DNA of 41,743 bases from an uncultured Luminiphilus sp. (GCA_943789425.1 CALSUB010000014.1:1-41743), one strand, 5' to 3'. Shown: positions 8,217 to 17,302, numbered from the stretch's first letter. A program made the numbers and translations. The notes: generated from the letters alone by a model not told the origin.

Positions 8217-9350
8217 CTATAACCTAGCCGCAGCCAAGATATCTCGACCATGCTCCCCCAGTTGCGGAGCAGGCCGGGACACCGCTGCCGGCGTGCGGTC
8301 GAACTGAGCAGGGTGGCGTGCCTGACGAACCTCACCAAACCCCTCAAACTGCAGCCGCTCCACGGAGTGATTGGTCTTCACTTGCTCATGATCGAGTAGT
8401 TCCGAACGGTCAATAATGGGGGCACAAGGCACTTGCTCCGCGTCGAACCGAGCCAGTATCTCGTCACTCGCCCATTTTTTAATTTCTTCCGCCATGATCG
8501 CCTTGCGCTCAGTGTTGTGCGTTATGCGATCGGTCGCATCCTTAAAATGCGGGTGCTCGATCAAATCCTCCCGCTGTATGGCGCGGCACAAACCCGCCCA
8601 CTCGCTATCGGAGATCGCGCCCGCTGTAATAAATCGGTCTTGAGTTTCGAAGACAAGGTCCATCGCACCCTGATACGGCGTGACATCGAATTCTTTTTCA
8701 GCAAAAGTTAAACCCGCCATCGCCTCGGGCCAAAAAAAGCTCAGCATCGCGTCCAGCATCGACAGGCGAATATGCTGCCCCTCACCAGTACGTTCGCGAG
8801 CATAGAGCGCAGCACTGATAGCTTGGGCCGCCGTCAGCGCAGTGACTTTATCCGCAGCGATAATGCGGAACATTTGGGGCCGACCTGTGGCCCGATCTGC
8901 TTGAATATCCGCAGCACACGACAGTGCTTGTATCACGGGATCGTAAACGCGTTTGTGGGCATAGGGCCCCTCCTCACCGAAACCGCTAATGGAGACATAA
9001 ATCAGCCTGCTATTGCGCTCTCTGAGAATCGGTTCCGAAAAGCCCATACGTTCCATCGCACCGGGCCGAAAATTTTGAATCAGCACGTCTGCACTTTCTA
9101 CCAGCTTCATTAAAACAGCGCGGCCCTCCTCCGATTTTAAATCGAGCGATATCGAGCGCTTACCGCGGTTGCAAGAGAAAAAGGCCGGCGTAATCTCGTT
9201 GACCTTTGGCCCAATATGACGCATCTGCTCTCCATGCAACGGCTCAACCTTCACCACATCTGCACCTTGATCAGCCAGCATCATTGCGGCCACCGGGCCC
9301 GACACCATACTGGTGAGGTCTAATACTTTGACATCGTTGAATGGACCCAT
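8217..9350 (-). CDS. CaiB/BaiF-family (class III) CoA-transferase
   Basis: A 377-residue protein with the family opening VKVLDLTSMVSGPVAAMMLADQGADVVKVEP, then NRGKRSISLDLKSEEG, FRPGAMERMGF and YVSISGFGEEGPY. The Asp in VYDPVIQALS (about residue 137) corresponds to the catalytic Asp that forms the acyl-enzyme anhydride. C-terminal GEHGRDILA is typical. These enzymes move CoA between carboxylic acids, or racemise branched acyl-CoAs. GAGG lies 8 bases before ATG 9350. It appears to be the first gene of a minus-strand group with the SDR and the dioxygenase, which would suit activation of an organic acid before oxidation, but no substrate is visible. Confidence 0.88.
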   Translation of the reverse strand: MGPFNDVKVLDLTSMVSGPVAAMMLADQGADVVKVEPLHGEQMRHIGPKVNEITPAFFSCNRGKRSISLDLKSEEGRAVLMKLVESADVLIQNFRPGAMERMGFSEPILRERNSRLIYVSISGFGEEGPYAHKRVYDPVIQALSCAADIQADRATGRPQMFRIIAADKVTALTAAQAISAALYARERTGEGQHIRLSMLDAMLSFFWPEAMAGLTFAEKEFDVTPYQGAMDLVFETQDRFITAGAISDSEWAGLCRAIQREDLIEHPHFKDATDRITHNTERKAIMAEEIKKWASDEILARFDAEQVPCAPIIDRSELLDHEQVKTNHSVERLQFEGFGEVRQARHPAQFDRTPAAVSRPAPQLGEHGRDILAAARL

Positions 9351-9511
9351 CTCGACTACCTCAAAACTTGATTCGTGTGAATGTGACTAATGGATTGAAA
9401 CCCCCAAACCGGTAGAGCTGCTCACCGCTATCCAATCAGGACGGCTCATATGCCAACAGCCGGTGCACCGTGTGCGACGATCAGTCTTTTACCGTTGATT
9501 TTGCGCCGTGG

Positions 9512-10126
9512 TCATTGCGGCGGAAAGGCACTCAGCAGCTCATGAAGTACCGTGGCTCTGAGCTCCTGCTTGTCGGCATAAGACATCTTATTTTTTAACC
9601 TACCCTCGGCAACACCTCGCCAAACAATTTTATTGGTTCGAATATCGATCACATCAAAGACGGCAGTGCCATCTTCGTAGGTTTTGACGGAGGGGCCAGA
9701 GGAGTAACCGACGCTGACAGACTTGCCATAATTACTCACGCCCACCCCACCGTGCATACCCTGTTCTTGGCCCGTTATTTTTTGAGTCTGTCGCTTGGTG
9801 ACGTGGTAGTTCACCCAAAAATCGGCATTACCTCGCGTCGTCTCCTTAAACCCTCTCGTCGTCAGCTCTGCATTGGCCACCGAGCGGACCTGCTGATCAC
9901 TGCTGTTCTGGCGGCGATATTGACTCTCTCTCGAGGCATGGTCGTCGTCATACCATCGATAGCTTTGGTATTGCGAAAAGGTAAATTTTTGGTCGTAATC
10001 GATCTCGTAGGTGGGCTTGTCTGCGCATCCCGCTAAGGCCACTATGAGGGCGATCGCCACGCATCGCAGCAACAAGTTGGTGGCACCCAAGGAGGAGGGT
10101 TCATACCTTAAAAAAAACATTTTCAT
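9512..10126 (-). CDS. DUF4136 domain lipoprotein
   Basis: About 204 residues from ATG 10126. The N-terminus has a hydrophobic stretch ending in the lipobox LAGC, so the mature protein is probably a lipoprotein starting at that Cys. The rest matches the DUF4136 pattern: YDQKFTFSQYQSYRWYDDD, then an ANAELTTRGFKET block, ADFWVNYHV, a Gly/Ser-rich middle, and DVIDIRTNKIVWRGVAEG near the end. Function is unknown for the family; it is an envelope protein. An in-frame ATG at 10120 is equally possible, and a longer reading from 10243 would overlap the M28 gene and bury the signal peptide. It lies 76 bp after the M28 peptidase in the same direction. Confidence 0.82.
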   Translation of the reverse strand: MKMFFLRYEPSSLGATNLLLRCVAIALIVALAGCADKPTYEIDYDQKFTFSQYQSYRWYDDDHASRESQYRRQNSSDQQVRSVANAELTTRGFKETTRGNADFWVNYHVTKRQTQKITGQEQGMHGGVGVSNYGKSVSVGYSSGPSVKTYEDGTAVFDVIDIRTNKIVWRGVAEGRLKNKMSYADKQELRATVLHELLSAFPPQ

Positions 10127-10202
10127 GATGCTGTTCACTCTCAATAATCGATATAGATAAGAGCCCCGGCAAGCGAGCGGCCCTCGTGAAACTATACTAT
10201 CC

Positions 10203-11678
10203 CTAGGGTGCTTTTCTAAAGGCAACATCGCTATTCGCAGCAAGCCATGTAACTACGGCAAACGCCGCAACATTTTGATCCAGCGAAGCCGCATCTAATT
10301 TGTCCACCGTATCATCTGCCGTATGGTGGAGATCAAAATAATCGCGACCGTCTTGGTGCAGCCGCAGGGTCGGAACTCCCACTGACACCAACGGCATCAG
10401 GTCAGGGCCGCCACCCGGCTGCTTGTTGCTTCCCGGCGCAATACCGAGTGGCGCCAAAAGGTCTGCCATGTGGGCCACTAATTGATCCCCCGCGTCTGAT
10501 CGACTGTCGGCGGTGAGCTTCCAAACCCGCCCGCCCCCAAAATCGCTCTCGGAGCCAATAACATGGTTTGCCAGCTCGGCTCGGTGTTGGTCACGATACG
10601 CCAGCGCCCCTAGTAATCCGACTTCTTCTGCGCCCCACAGTACTAGTCGGATAGTTCGGCGAGGCACTAGGCCCGCTTCTTTGATCAATGCCATCGCCGC
10701 CATGGTAATCCCAACCCCGGCACCATCATCCACCGCACCGGTTCCAAGATCCCAGCTATCGAGATGCGCGCCAATGACCACAACCTCCTCTGGCGCGGCA
10801 TGCCCTCGAATCTCCGCAATGACATTGGCCGATTGAGCAGTTGGGATCAGCGATGTCTCAACGAGAAGCTTCACCACCAACCCACCACCGTCTGCCAGTA
10901 TCCGTTCAACTTGATCAGCGTCGGGATTCGATAACGCGAGCGCAGGAATTTGCGGGGCATGCTCTGTGTAACGAAGCGATCCCGTATGCGGAAGTCTGTG
11001 GCTGTCGGTGCCAATTGATCGCAGCAAGTAGGCCAACGCGCCTTTCCCTGCCGCAATACTGGGTCCTGCAGTGCGGACCGGATTAAAGTAGCCATAGGAA
11101 GAGCCATCTTGGGTACGCTGCATCGTGTGGCCCACGTAAACAATCTTGCCCGCTACTTCCTCTCGGGGCGCAGCCCTCAGCGCCGCTAATGAATCGAACA
11201 ACACCACCTCACCCGTTAGCCCAGCCGCGGGGGTCGACACTGACCCGCCAAGCGCGGTCACAGCCAGTGGCTGTGGAAATGGCATGATCACCTCGGCGTG
11301 CTCCGAATGGCGCTGCCAGGCGCTCATCTCGAAGCCCTCTGTCCGGATTGGCTGCAAGTCCAAGTCCGCCAGTATTGTGGCCGCCCACTCTCTAGCGCGC
11401 GCCTCTGCAGCGCTGCCTGCGAGTCGCGGGCCGACCTCTGTTGTCAGTGAGGTCACTATCGCCATCGCCTGACTCCCCGACAACGCTCTGTCCCGCAGCA
11501 ACGCCGCATGAGCAAGGCTGTCACGAAGCGCTGCATTATCAGTCGCACTGCTCTCGGCAACAGTGCTAAGGCTCGCCGCACTGAACACTCCCACGAGTGC
11601 CAAGGCACAGGGCAGCAGCTTGGTGGCCGTTAGCCGGCAACGACGACGATGCAACCGATGGCTGGCTGAGCGATTCAT
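10203..11678 (-). CDS. M28-family zinc metallopeptidase, exported (carboxypeptidase Q-like)
   Basis: A 491-residue peptidase with a basic, Arg-rich N-terminus and a hydrophobic core (about 20-40) that fits export. A PA-type inserted domain occupies roughly 140-290. The peptidase domain carries the co-catalytic zinc ligands in the expected order: His305 in GAHLDSWD, Asp317 in AVDDGAG, the Glu pair 351-352 in LWGAEEVGLLG, Asp379 in GSESDFGG, and the His of YFDLHHTADDTVDKL. The family removes terminal residues from peptides in the periplasm or outside the cell. The start overlaps the stop of the OYE-family gene by four bases, so the two are translated together. The two products have no obvious shared pathway. 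Confidence 0.88.
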   Translation of the reverse strand: MNRSASHRLHRRRCRLTATKLLPCALALVGVFSAASLSTVAESSATDNAALRDSLAHAALLRDRALSGSQAMAIVTSLTTEVGPRLAGSAAEARAREWAATILADLDLQPIRTEGFEMSAWQRHSEHAEVIMPFPQPLAVTALGGSVSTPAAGLTGEVVLFDSLAALRAAPREEVAGKIVYVGHTMQRTQDGSSYGYFNPVRTAGPSIAAGKGALAYLLRSIGTDSHRLPHTGSLRYTEHAPQIPALALSNPDADQVERILADGGGLVVKLLVETSLIPTAQSANVIAEIRGHAAPEEVVVIGAHLDSWDLGTGAVDDGAGVGITMAAMALIKEAGLVPRRTIRLVLWGAEEVGLLGALAYRDQHRAELANHVIGSESDFGGGRVWKLTADSRSDAGDQLVAHMADLLAPLGIAPGSNKQPGGGPDLMPLVSVGVPTLRLHQDGRDYFDLHHTADDTVDKLDAASLDQNVAAFAVVTWLAANSDVAFRKAP

Positions 11679-12970
11679 GCTGATTCGAGTAGTTCGCTGC
11701 GAGCGGCAAGCCAGACTTTGGCTGCCTTTGTCTGGGCCGTGGTGGCAGACATGACGCCCATCGACACATTGGGTTCGCCCTGCAGGCCCAGAGCCGCAAT
11801 TTGCTCGTAAAACCAGTACTGCGTTGCAAAGGCGCTGATGGTGCGAACGGTTTTGATTCGATTAAGAAAGCCAAGACCACGCGGCAAAAGCGAGAGTTGA
11901 TCCTCAAAACGGGGTAATTCCTCAAGACCTAAAAGCAGCTTTGCAGGTGCGTCAGTGACCACGCAGAGGGGCCTCCCAATACCGATCATATCGGCGCAAC
12001 CCGTCTCTAGGGCCCTATTCATCGCGTCCAGCCGCCGAAGCCCACCCGTGACCATTAAAGGAATGGATACCTCCCGCCGCATCGCTTCGGCAAAGTCCAC
12101 AAAGTAAGCCTCGCGAGCACGTGTCGAGGACGCCACTGCTTGCTCTTCTACTGGCTCCATCCCCTCTAAATTGAGCAATCGCGGCTGCTCGTACGTGCCC
12201 CCTGAGATCTCAATCAGATCGACCGATGCGGCTTCTAACCACTTAGCCACCTGCACACTTTCGGAAAAATCAAAACCGCCTTTCTGAAAATCAGCGCTGT
12301 TGAGCTTTACAGAGATCGGAATGCTGGGCCCGATTGCGGCGCGCACTCTCGACACGCATGAGAGTAACAGCCGTGCTCTATTTTCCAGCGACCCACCCCA
12401 TTGATCCGTGCGTTGATTGCTGCGCGGACTGAGAAACTGTGACAGTAAGTAGCCATGCGCCGCATGCAGTTGCACCCCAGTAAACCCCGCCGCGATCATG
12501 ACCTTTGCACAGCGGGCAAAGCCCTCGATCACCGACTCGATGTCCGTTTCCGTCATGGGTATTGGCTCCCCAAATTGCCCACCGGGCAGACCCAACTTAA
12601 TCGCAGACGGCGCCTTAGGATGCGCATTAACGATTTTTTGACATTGTCTTCCCGCATGACTGATTTGCGCCCAAAAGTGATTACCCGCGCGCGTGCCGGC
12701 GGCTGCCCAAGCGGCCAGTGCCTGCTGCATCATCTCTGTGGGCTCATCCTCGACTACGACGTTGCCCGGGCGCTCAAGGTGGAGTGCATCTATTTGAACA
12801 TTACCCGATAACAACAGCCCGGCACCCCCGTCACTCCACAGCCCGTAGAGTTGGTTCAATGCCTCGTTGGGTCGCCCGGCAGGATCAGCCAGCCCTTCCG
12901 TCATGGCAGCCTTACAGATGCGATTCGTGATCCTCGCACCGCAGGGAAGGGTCAATGGGGTCTCGATCAT
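11675..12970 (-). CDS. NADH:flavin oxidoreductase / Old Yellow Enzyme family
   Basis: A 431-residue FMN TIM-barrel protein. Seen are the opening NRICKAAMTEGLAD, the FMN contact WAQISHAGRQ, the substrate-binding pair His169/His172 with Tyr174 in LHAAHGYLLSQFLSPRSN, DQWGGSLENRARLL, VKLNSADFQKGG, and the C-terminal IGIGRPL. The family reduces activated C=C bonds or demethylates substrates; single-domain members like this lack the FeS and second flavin domains of 2,4-dienoyl-CoA reductase. The roughly 60-residue tail after the barrel (IKTVRTISAFATQYWFYEQ) is also found in some bacterial members. GGAG lies 10 bases before the start. It is first in a minus-strand group with the M28 peptidase and possibly the DUF4136 lipoprotein. 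Confidence 0.88.
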   Translation of the reverse strand: MIETPLTLPCGARITNRICKAAMTEGLADPAGRPNEALNQLYGLWSDGGAGLLLSGNVQIDALHLERPGNVVVEDEPTEMMQQALAAWAAAGTRAGNHFWAQISHAGRQCQKIVNAHPKAPSAIKLGLPGGQFGEPIPMTETDIESVIEGFARCAKVMIAAGFTGVQLHAAHGYLLSQFLSPRSNQRTDQWGGSLENRARLLLSCVSRVRAAIGPSIPISVKLNSADFQKGGFDFSESVQVAKWLEAASVDLIEISGGTYEQPRLLNLEGMEPVEEQAVASSTRAREAYFVDFAEAMRREVSIPLMVTGGLRRLDAMNRALETGCADMIGIGRPLCVVTDAPAKLLLGLEELPRFEDQLSLLPRGLGFLNRIKTVRTISAFATQYWFYEQIAALGLQGEPNVSMGVMSATTAQTKAAKVWLAARSELLESA

Positions 12971-13339
12971 GATGAGGTGCTCCTGCTACGGTGACTGACC
13001 TGTCATGGTACCTAAACCACTGAGCGATTAGGATCGATATTCACTCGATTTCGCCAACCGTTATCGACTGGGACACGGCGATGCTCGTCGCAGGGGCAAT
13101 CGGCGACTTTTACCGGTCATATTACGCTGGCGCGGCGCACCATCAGTTAGCTATCAATTACAATGAGAGGCGTCATTTAACCTGTCACTGAGCTGGCGCG
13201 CACACCGGACGCGTGGCATGCGACGACCTCAAGAGACGGGGATCGCGCCGTCAGGACTGTGCGGTAATACCGGGATAGGAACCGATCGTAGCGCCACCGG
13301 TCAAATAACCAGACAACCCAGTGCGCAGGAGAAAGCACC
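12971..13339. other. Intergenic region between divergent OYE-family and SIMPL genes
   Basis: 369 bp between divergent starts. It must carry both promoters, but I see no strong -10/-35 pair, no clear palindrome and no small gene with a ribosome site. The AGGAGA at its right edge serves the SIMPL gene. Confidence 0.4.
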
Positions 13340-14053
13340 ATGTACAAACGTAATGTATGGCCCCCCATCATCATGATGGCGCTACTGATCCCGATGACTG
13401 CACGGGCGCAAATCATTTCAGTTCAGGGCACCGGCACCGTCGACATCGAAGCCGAATTTGCCACTTTGGCGGCATCGGTGATGGTCGATGCGCAGACCGC
13501 GGCGCTGGCACAATCCACTGCGGACAAGAAGATGGCAGCGCTGTTGATGGCAATCAGTACACTGCCGAGAGACGAGCAATCGATCGACGCGGGGCGACTG
13601 CGCATACAACCACAGTATCGCTGGAACTCGGCGACCAATCAGCAAGAATTTCAAGGCTACCAGGCCACCCGCGACCTGTCGTTTAAACTGCTTGAGCTCT
13701 CTGCGCTTGGGGAGGCGCTGCAAACATTGACGAGTGCGGGCGCGAGCAGTGTTGCGCCACCACAGTTTGGCAGCTCCCAAACAGAAGCCGCGAGAAAGCA
13801 GGCGCTGACACTGGCGTTTGATCACGCTAAAGCGGACGCGCTGGCGCTAGCGATCGCCGCGGGCACGACACTAGGAGCGCCTGAGACGATCAGCACCGGT
13901 AACAGACCCATGCCCCTGCTCAGAGCGCAAACTCGTGGAGGCGTTATGGCGATGGAGGCAGATCGAGCGCCCCCTCGCTACGAACCTGGCCAGCTTTCCA
14001 TCAGTGCAACGGTATCGGTGACGTTTCATACCCATAGCGACTCAGCACTCTAA
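13340..14053 (+). CDS. Exported SIMPL-domain (DUF541) protein
   Basis: A 237-residue protein with a signal peptide (about 1-23, ending TARA) and one SIMPL/DUF541 domain: ISVQGTGTVDIEAEFATLAASVMVDAQT at the N-terminus, RLRIQPQYRW in the centre, FQGYQATRDLSFKL, and ISATVSVTF at the end. The family is periplasmic or outer-membrane and linked to stress responses in some bacteria, with no known enzyme activity. AGGAGA precedes ATG 13340 at good spacing. It stands alone, 120 bp before yccA. A small hairpin after its stop (CGCCCT-ATC-AGGGCG at 14080-14094) has no U-run. Confidence 0.85.
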   Translation: MYKRNVWPPIIMMALLIPMTARAQIISVQGTGTVDIEAEFATLAASVMVDAQTAALAQSTADKKMAALLMAISTLPRDEQSIDAGRLRIQPQYRWNSATNQQEFQGYQATRDLSFKLLELSALGEALQTLTSAGASSVAPPQFGSSQTEAARKQALTLAFDHAKADALALAIAAGTTLGAPETISTGNRPMPLLRAQTRGGVMAMEADRAPPRYEPGQLSISATVSVTFHTHSDSAL

Positions 14054-14173
14054 GGCCCTGAACAGTCAGATTTCTACCCCGCCCTATCAGGGCGAAAGGA
14101 TGGCGGTGCACTTGGATTACGGCGTCTCTGGCTCTATTATGGCGAAACAGAATACATTACGAGGCAAAGCAAA

Positions 14174-14857
14174 ATGAGTGACAAGCCCCTCTACACCGGC
14201 ACGGCAACACTTGACCCCACGGCAAGTATTGCTCAAACGAATAAAGTATTGAGTAACACCTACTGGTTACTCGGCCTGACACTGGCGTTCAGCGCACTGT
14301 CAGCCACGATCTCTGTCGCAGTCGGCGTACCGCCCATGGCGGGCCTTGTGCTCATGTTCGTCGGCTTCGGGTTGCTGTTTGTCGTTCACAAGATGGCTGA
14401 CTCAGCCAAAGGCCTTCCCGCCATTTTTGCATTCACTGGTGTGATGGGCGCCTCTATTGGACCCACCCTGTCCTTCTATCTCGCGCTAGAAAATGGACCG
14501 ACCATCGTCCTGCAGGCGCTGGCCGGCACGGCCTTGGTCTTCTTTTCGCTTTCGGCTTATGCGCTGACGAGTAAAAAAGACTTTTCCTATTTGGGTGGTT
14601 TTTTAATGACCGGGCTGGTCATTGCCGTCGTTGCGATGATTGCGAACCTCTTCTTAAACATCCCGGCGCTCTCGCTGACACTCTCGGCCGTAGTCGTCAT
14701 GATTATGGCGGGGCTGATCCTGTTTGATACCAGCCGCATCATCAGCGGCGGCGAGACCAACTACATTAGAGCCACCGTGGGTTTGTATCTGAGCATTTTC
14801 AACTTGTTCATGCATTTATTGCACCTCATTGCGGTCTTTACCGGCGGTGACGACTGA
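14174..14857 (+). CDS. yccA: Bax inhibitor-1 family inner-membrane protein, YccA-like
   Basis: A 227-residue polytopic membrane protein with about seven hydrophobic helices and a short hydrophilic N-terminus that has the YccA pattern (TNKVLSNTYWLLGLTLAFSA). The closing helices contain LILFDTSRIISGGETNYIRATVGLYLSIFNLFMHLL, the Bax-inhibitor-1 signature with its conserved Asp. E. coli YccA binds and slows the FtsH protease. An intrinsic terminator follows 20 bp after the stop, so it forms its own unit ahead of the tus genes. Confidence 0.9.
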   Translation: MSDKPLYTGTATLDPTASIAQTNKVLSNTYWLLGLTLAFSALSATISVAVGVPPMAGLVLMFVGFGLLFVVHKMADSAKGLPAIFAFTGVMGASIGPTLSFYLALENGPTIVLQALAGTALVFFSLSAYALTSKKDFSYLGGFLMTGLVIAVVAMIANLFLNIPALSLTLSAVVVMIMAGLILFDTSRIISGGETNYIRATVGLYLSIFNLFMHLLHLIAVFTGGDD

Positions 14858-14877
14858 GCCCTGTCGATTTATTGGAT

Positions 14878-14901
14878 AACCCCGGCATCGTCGGGGTTTT
14901 T
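14878..14901 (+). terminator. Intrinsic terminator after yccA
   Basis: A perfect 7-bp stem AACCCCG / CGGGGTT with a 7-nt loop GCATCGT, followed by further T residues and an AT-rich stretch. It ends 12 bp before the tusD start. Confidence 0.85.
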
Positions 14902-14913
14902 CATTTATAAGCC

Positions 14914-15237
14914 GTGGAAATTTCCCTCATCATTCGTACCCCGGGTACCGCTCCCAATCAGTGCGAGCGGATTCACGATTTTATTCAGTCCGCTGTGGAT
15001 CAAGGACACGAGATTAAGCAGTGCTTTTTTCAAGGCGCGGGGGTGTCCGCAGCAGTGAATAACCAAACGCTGCCTCGATGGCGGCAACTCGCAACGCTCA
15101 CCGGCGCCGAATTACTACTTTGCAGTCAAGCGGTGGAGGCATCCGCACTCTCGGTACCTGAACCTTTCGTTATCGCCGGGTTGGGCGCGTTGGTTGAAGC
15201 GGCAGTGAATGCCGACAGGCTGGTGTCTTTTGTCTAA
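14914..15237 (+). CDS. tusD: Sulfurtransferase TusD (DsrE-family subunit)
   Basis: A 107-residue DsrE-fold protein. TusD takes persulfide sulfur from TusA within the TusBCD hexamer and passes it on to TusE for 2-thiolation of the tRNA wobble uridine. The active-site Cys is Cys70 in GAELLLCSQAVEASAL, at the position of E. coli TusD Cys78, and the end FVIAGLGALVEAAVNADRLVSF is typical. The start is GTG 14914, chosen because it opens directly with the first beta-strand (EISLIIRT); the ribosome site is weak. The tusC start overlaps its stop codon region. The order tusD-tusC-tusB-tusE is as in other gammaproteobacteria. Confidence 0.9.
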   Translation: MEISLIIRTPGTAPNQCERIHDFIQSAVDQGHEIKQCFFQGAGVSAAVNNQTLPRWRQLATLTGAELLLCSQAVEASALSVPEPFVIAGLGALVEAAVNADRLVSFV

Positions 15238-15600
15238 CCGAAAGTCTTGGCTCATCACCCTCGCAGGAGGCGCCCCGATAAGTGCTGGTGATCCCGATGG
15301 CATGATAGGGCTGCCCTGCAAGCTGGGTTGGACCTTGCGCTAGCCGCTGGGGCATTCGGTCAACGTGTGACGCTGGTTTTCGCCGGTGGCGGTGTGGACT
15401 TGGTGACACACACTACCGACGCAGAAGACCCGCTCTATCGATTGCTGGGCTCAGCCCCTTTTTATGACATCGATTCGGTTTACGTATTGGATGGGGCAAC
15501 TTCACAAGGCGCTTTCAGAGATGACCTGCACGTCACGGCAATGTCTCATAAGGAGTGGCTTGCCGCGGCCGGCGAGGCACATGTCGTGATCAATTACTGA
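15230..15600 (+). pseudogene. tusC: Sulfurtransferase complex subunit TusC, interrupted by a one-base deletion
   Basis: Without the break it would be about 123 residues, the usual TusC size. From TTG 15230, overlapping the tusD end, one frame reads SNRKSWLITLAGGAPISAGDPDG, which has the first beta-strand and Ala-Pro loop of the family. From about 15304 another frame continues with RAALQAGLDLALAAGAFGQRVTLVF and runs to the stop at 15598-15600, through DPLYRLLGSAPFYDIDSVYVL, a clear TusC signature. A missing base between about 15299 and 15303 joins them. The downstream frame has an in-frame stop at 15289, so it cannot reach the conserved N-terminus. TusC is a structural subunit of TusBCD. The other tus genes are intact, which makes a sequencing deletion plausible. 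Confidence 0.78.
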
Positions 15601-15860
15601 TGATATTGCACCTACTCCATAACCCTGCTTTGTATCGTGACTGCGCAGCACTGCTCACTAAACATGACACTTTGCTGTTACTCGACGACGCGGCGAATGA
15701 CGCCTTCATCCGCTCACTGACTCACCTACCCTGCTCGGTGAAAGTACTGGACTCCGCAGACCCTAACGCAAAAGACCAACCGCTCGAGCCCGAGCGCATC
15801 ACAGTGGACGAGTGGGTTCGTCTGGTCATTGCTCATCGCCACTCGATGACCTGGGGCTGA
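15600..15860 (+). CDS. tusB: Sulfurtransferase complex subunit TusB
   Basis: An 86-residue DsrH-family protein opening MILHLLHNP, with DTLLLLDDAAN in the centre and the closing DEWVRLVIAHRHSMTWG that marks TusB. It is the third subunit of the TusBCD sulfur relay. ATG 15600 shares one base with the tusC stop, so translation is coupled; a longer reading from 15555 would lie inside tusC. tusE starts 3 bp after its stop. Confidence 0.88.
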   Translation: MILHLLHNPALYRDCAALLTKHDTLLLLDDAANDAFIRSLTHLPCSVKVLDSADPNAKDQPLEPERITVDEWVRLVIAHRHSMTWG

Positions 15861-15863
15861 TGT

Positions 15864-16193
15864 ATGGTCAGCACACAAGCGCTCGATGATCTCTGTGACG
15901 ACAATGGTTTTCTCCTTGATTGCAAAGAGTGGACCACCGCGTTAGGGCATGAGTTTGCCCGTGCGGAAAATATCGTGCTGACCGAGCACCATTGGGAGAT
16001 CATCACCCTCCTGCGCAACTTCTACGCAGACTTTGGCGATTCACCGGCGAATCGAGCACTGGTGAACTACGTGAAAACGCATCTAGGCGCTGAAAAAGGC
16101 AATAGTCATTATTTAATGACATTGTTCCCAGGCTCCCCTGCGAGAATTGGGAGTCGTATTGCCGGGCTCCCCAAACCCAAGCACTGCCTCTAA
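15864..16193 (+). CDS. tusE: TusE/DsrC-family sulfur carrier
   Basis: A 109-residue DsrC-like protein. TusE accepts persulfide from TusBCD on its penultimate Cys and gives it to MnmA for s2U34 formation. The end IGSRIAGLPKPKHCL carries that Cys (108); the upstream second Cys found in dissimilatory DsrC is absent (Gly in IAGLPKP), which argues for TusE rather than sulfur oxidation. Other family marks are NGFLLDCKEWT, LTEHHWEII and FYADFGDSPANRALV. It closes the tus group; trmA starts 8 bp later. Confidence 0.92.
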   Translation: MVSTQALDDLCDDNGFLLDCKEWTTALGHEFARAENIVLTEHHWEIITLLRNFYADFGDSPANRALVNYVKTHLGAEKGNSHYLMTLFPGSPARIGSRIAGLPKPKHCL

Positions 16194-16201
16194 TACTCGC
16201 C

Positions 16202-17302
16202 ATGCACAATAGCGCCGCACAACCGGACCAGTACCAGAGACTATTTGAAGAAAAGGTCGGCAGAGCCCTTCGATTGTTTGCCCCTTTTGCGCCACCCGAA
16301 CCGACGCTCTATGCTTCGCCACCACTGGGGTATCGTTTACGGGCCGAGTTTCGAATGTGGCACGACGGCGACGCATTAGATTACGTCATGTTTCCTCCGG
16401 GCAAACCGAAAGAACCCATTGTGATCAGTGACTTCCCTATTGCTGCCTCGCGCATCACTGACTGCATGCCCGTGCTGCGGCAGTCTCTACAGGGCTCTTC
16501 CACGCTACGGCAGCGCTTATTTCAGGTCGAATTTTTATCAAGCTGTAGCGGTAACCTACTGATTACATTGGCATACCACCGCCCCCTCGATGCTGAGTGG
16601 GAATCCGCAGCGACAGCACTCGCGGAACAGCTCAATTGCGACCTTATCGGCCGGAGCCGCAAGCAAAAAATCATTATCGGCAAAGACTGGGTTGACGAAA
16701 GTCTACACATTCGGGGTAATACCTATGAATATCGCCAACCAGAGCAGTGTTTCACCCAGCCCAACGGCAGTATTAATCAACACATGATCGAGTGGTTGCT
16801 GGCCCATACCCCACCCTGCCACACCGACCTGTTAGAGCTGTACTGTGGCGTAGGCAACTTTACGCTGCCACTGGCGCACCGATTTCGGCGGGTACTTGCT
16901 ACTGAACTGAGTAAACGCGCCACCGCCGCCGCCACACACAACGCCGCCGCCAATCACATTAGCAACCTGGAGCTGGCGCGACTGTCTGCCGCCGAAATGA
17001 GTCAAGCGATGGCTGGCGATCGACCGTTTCGGCGTCTTGCGGCCCTGAGAGAGCCTCTGAGTAGCTTTGAATTCGAAACCCTCCTGGTGGACCCACCCAG
17101 AGCCGGCCTCGATAGCGATACGCTTGGCCTCGCCAAGGGCTTTGCCCGCATTCTTTATATCAGCTGTAACCCGAAGTCGCTGATCGAAAATATGGCTGAA
17201 CTAAACAAGACCCATAGCATTGAGGCACTGGCATTTTTTGACCAGTTCCCTTATACCGAACACCTCGAGTCCGGTGTGATTCTCAAGAGACGCCCAATAT
17301 GA
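16202..17302 (+). CDS. trmA: tRNA (uracil-54-C5)-methyltransferase
   Basis: A 366-residue SAM-dependent enzyme making m5U54 in the T-loop of tRNA. The SAM site is LLELYCGVGNFTLPLA, followed by LLVDPPRAGLD, the catalytic Cys322 in ILYISCNPKSL (E. coli Cys324), and the base Glu in TEHLESGVILKRRP at the end. The N-terminal YRLRAEFRMWHDGD and the length match TrmA and not the RlmC/RlmD paralogues, which carry a 4Fe-4S Cys cluster absent here. It follows tusE at 8 bp and overlaps the next start by four bases, making a run of tRNA-modification genes. Confidence 0.95.
   Translation: MHNSAAQPDQYQRLFEEKVGRALRLFAPFAPPEPTLYASPPLGYRLRAEFRMWHDGDALDYVMFPPGKPKEPIVISDFPIAASRITDCMPVLRQSLQGSSTLRQRLFQVEFLSSCSGNLLITLAYHRPLDAEWESAATALAEQLNCDLIGRSRKQKIIIGKDWVDESLHIRGNTYEYRQPEQCFTQPNGSINQHMIEWLLAHTPPCHTDLLELYCGVGNFTLPLAHRFRRVLATELSKRATAAATHNAAANHISNLELARLSAAEMSQAMAGDRPFRRLAALREPLSSFEFETLLVDPPRAGLDSDTLGLAKGFARILYISCNPKSLIENMAELNKTHSIEALAFFDQFPYTEHLESGVILKRRPI

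Noticed and set aside
14080-14094. Hairpin after the SIMPL gene as a terminator
   Set aside because: A short 6-bp stem with no U-run.
15328-15600. A shorter tusC starting at TTG 15328
   Set aside because: It would lose the first beta-strand of the DsrE fold, which is present just upstream in another frame.
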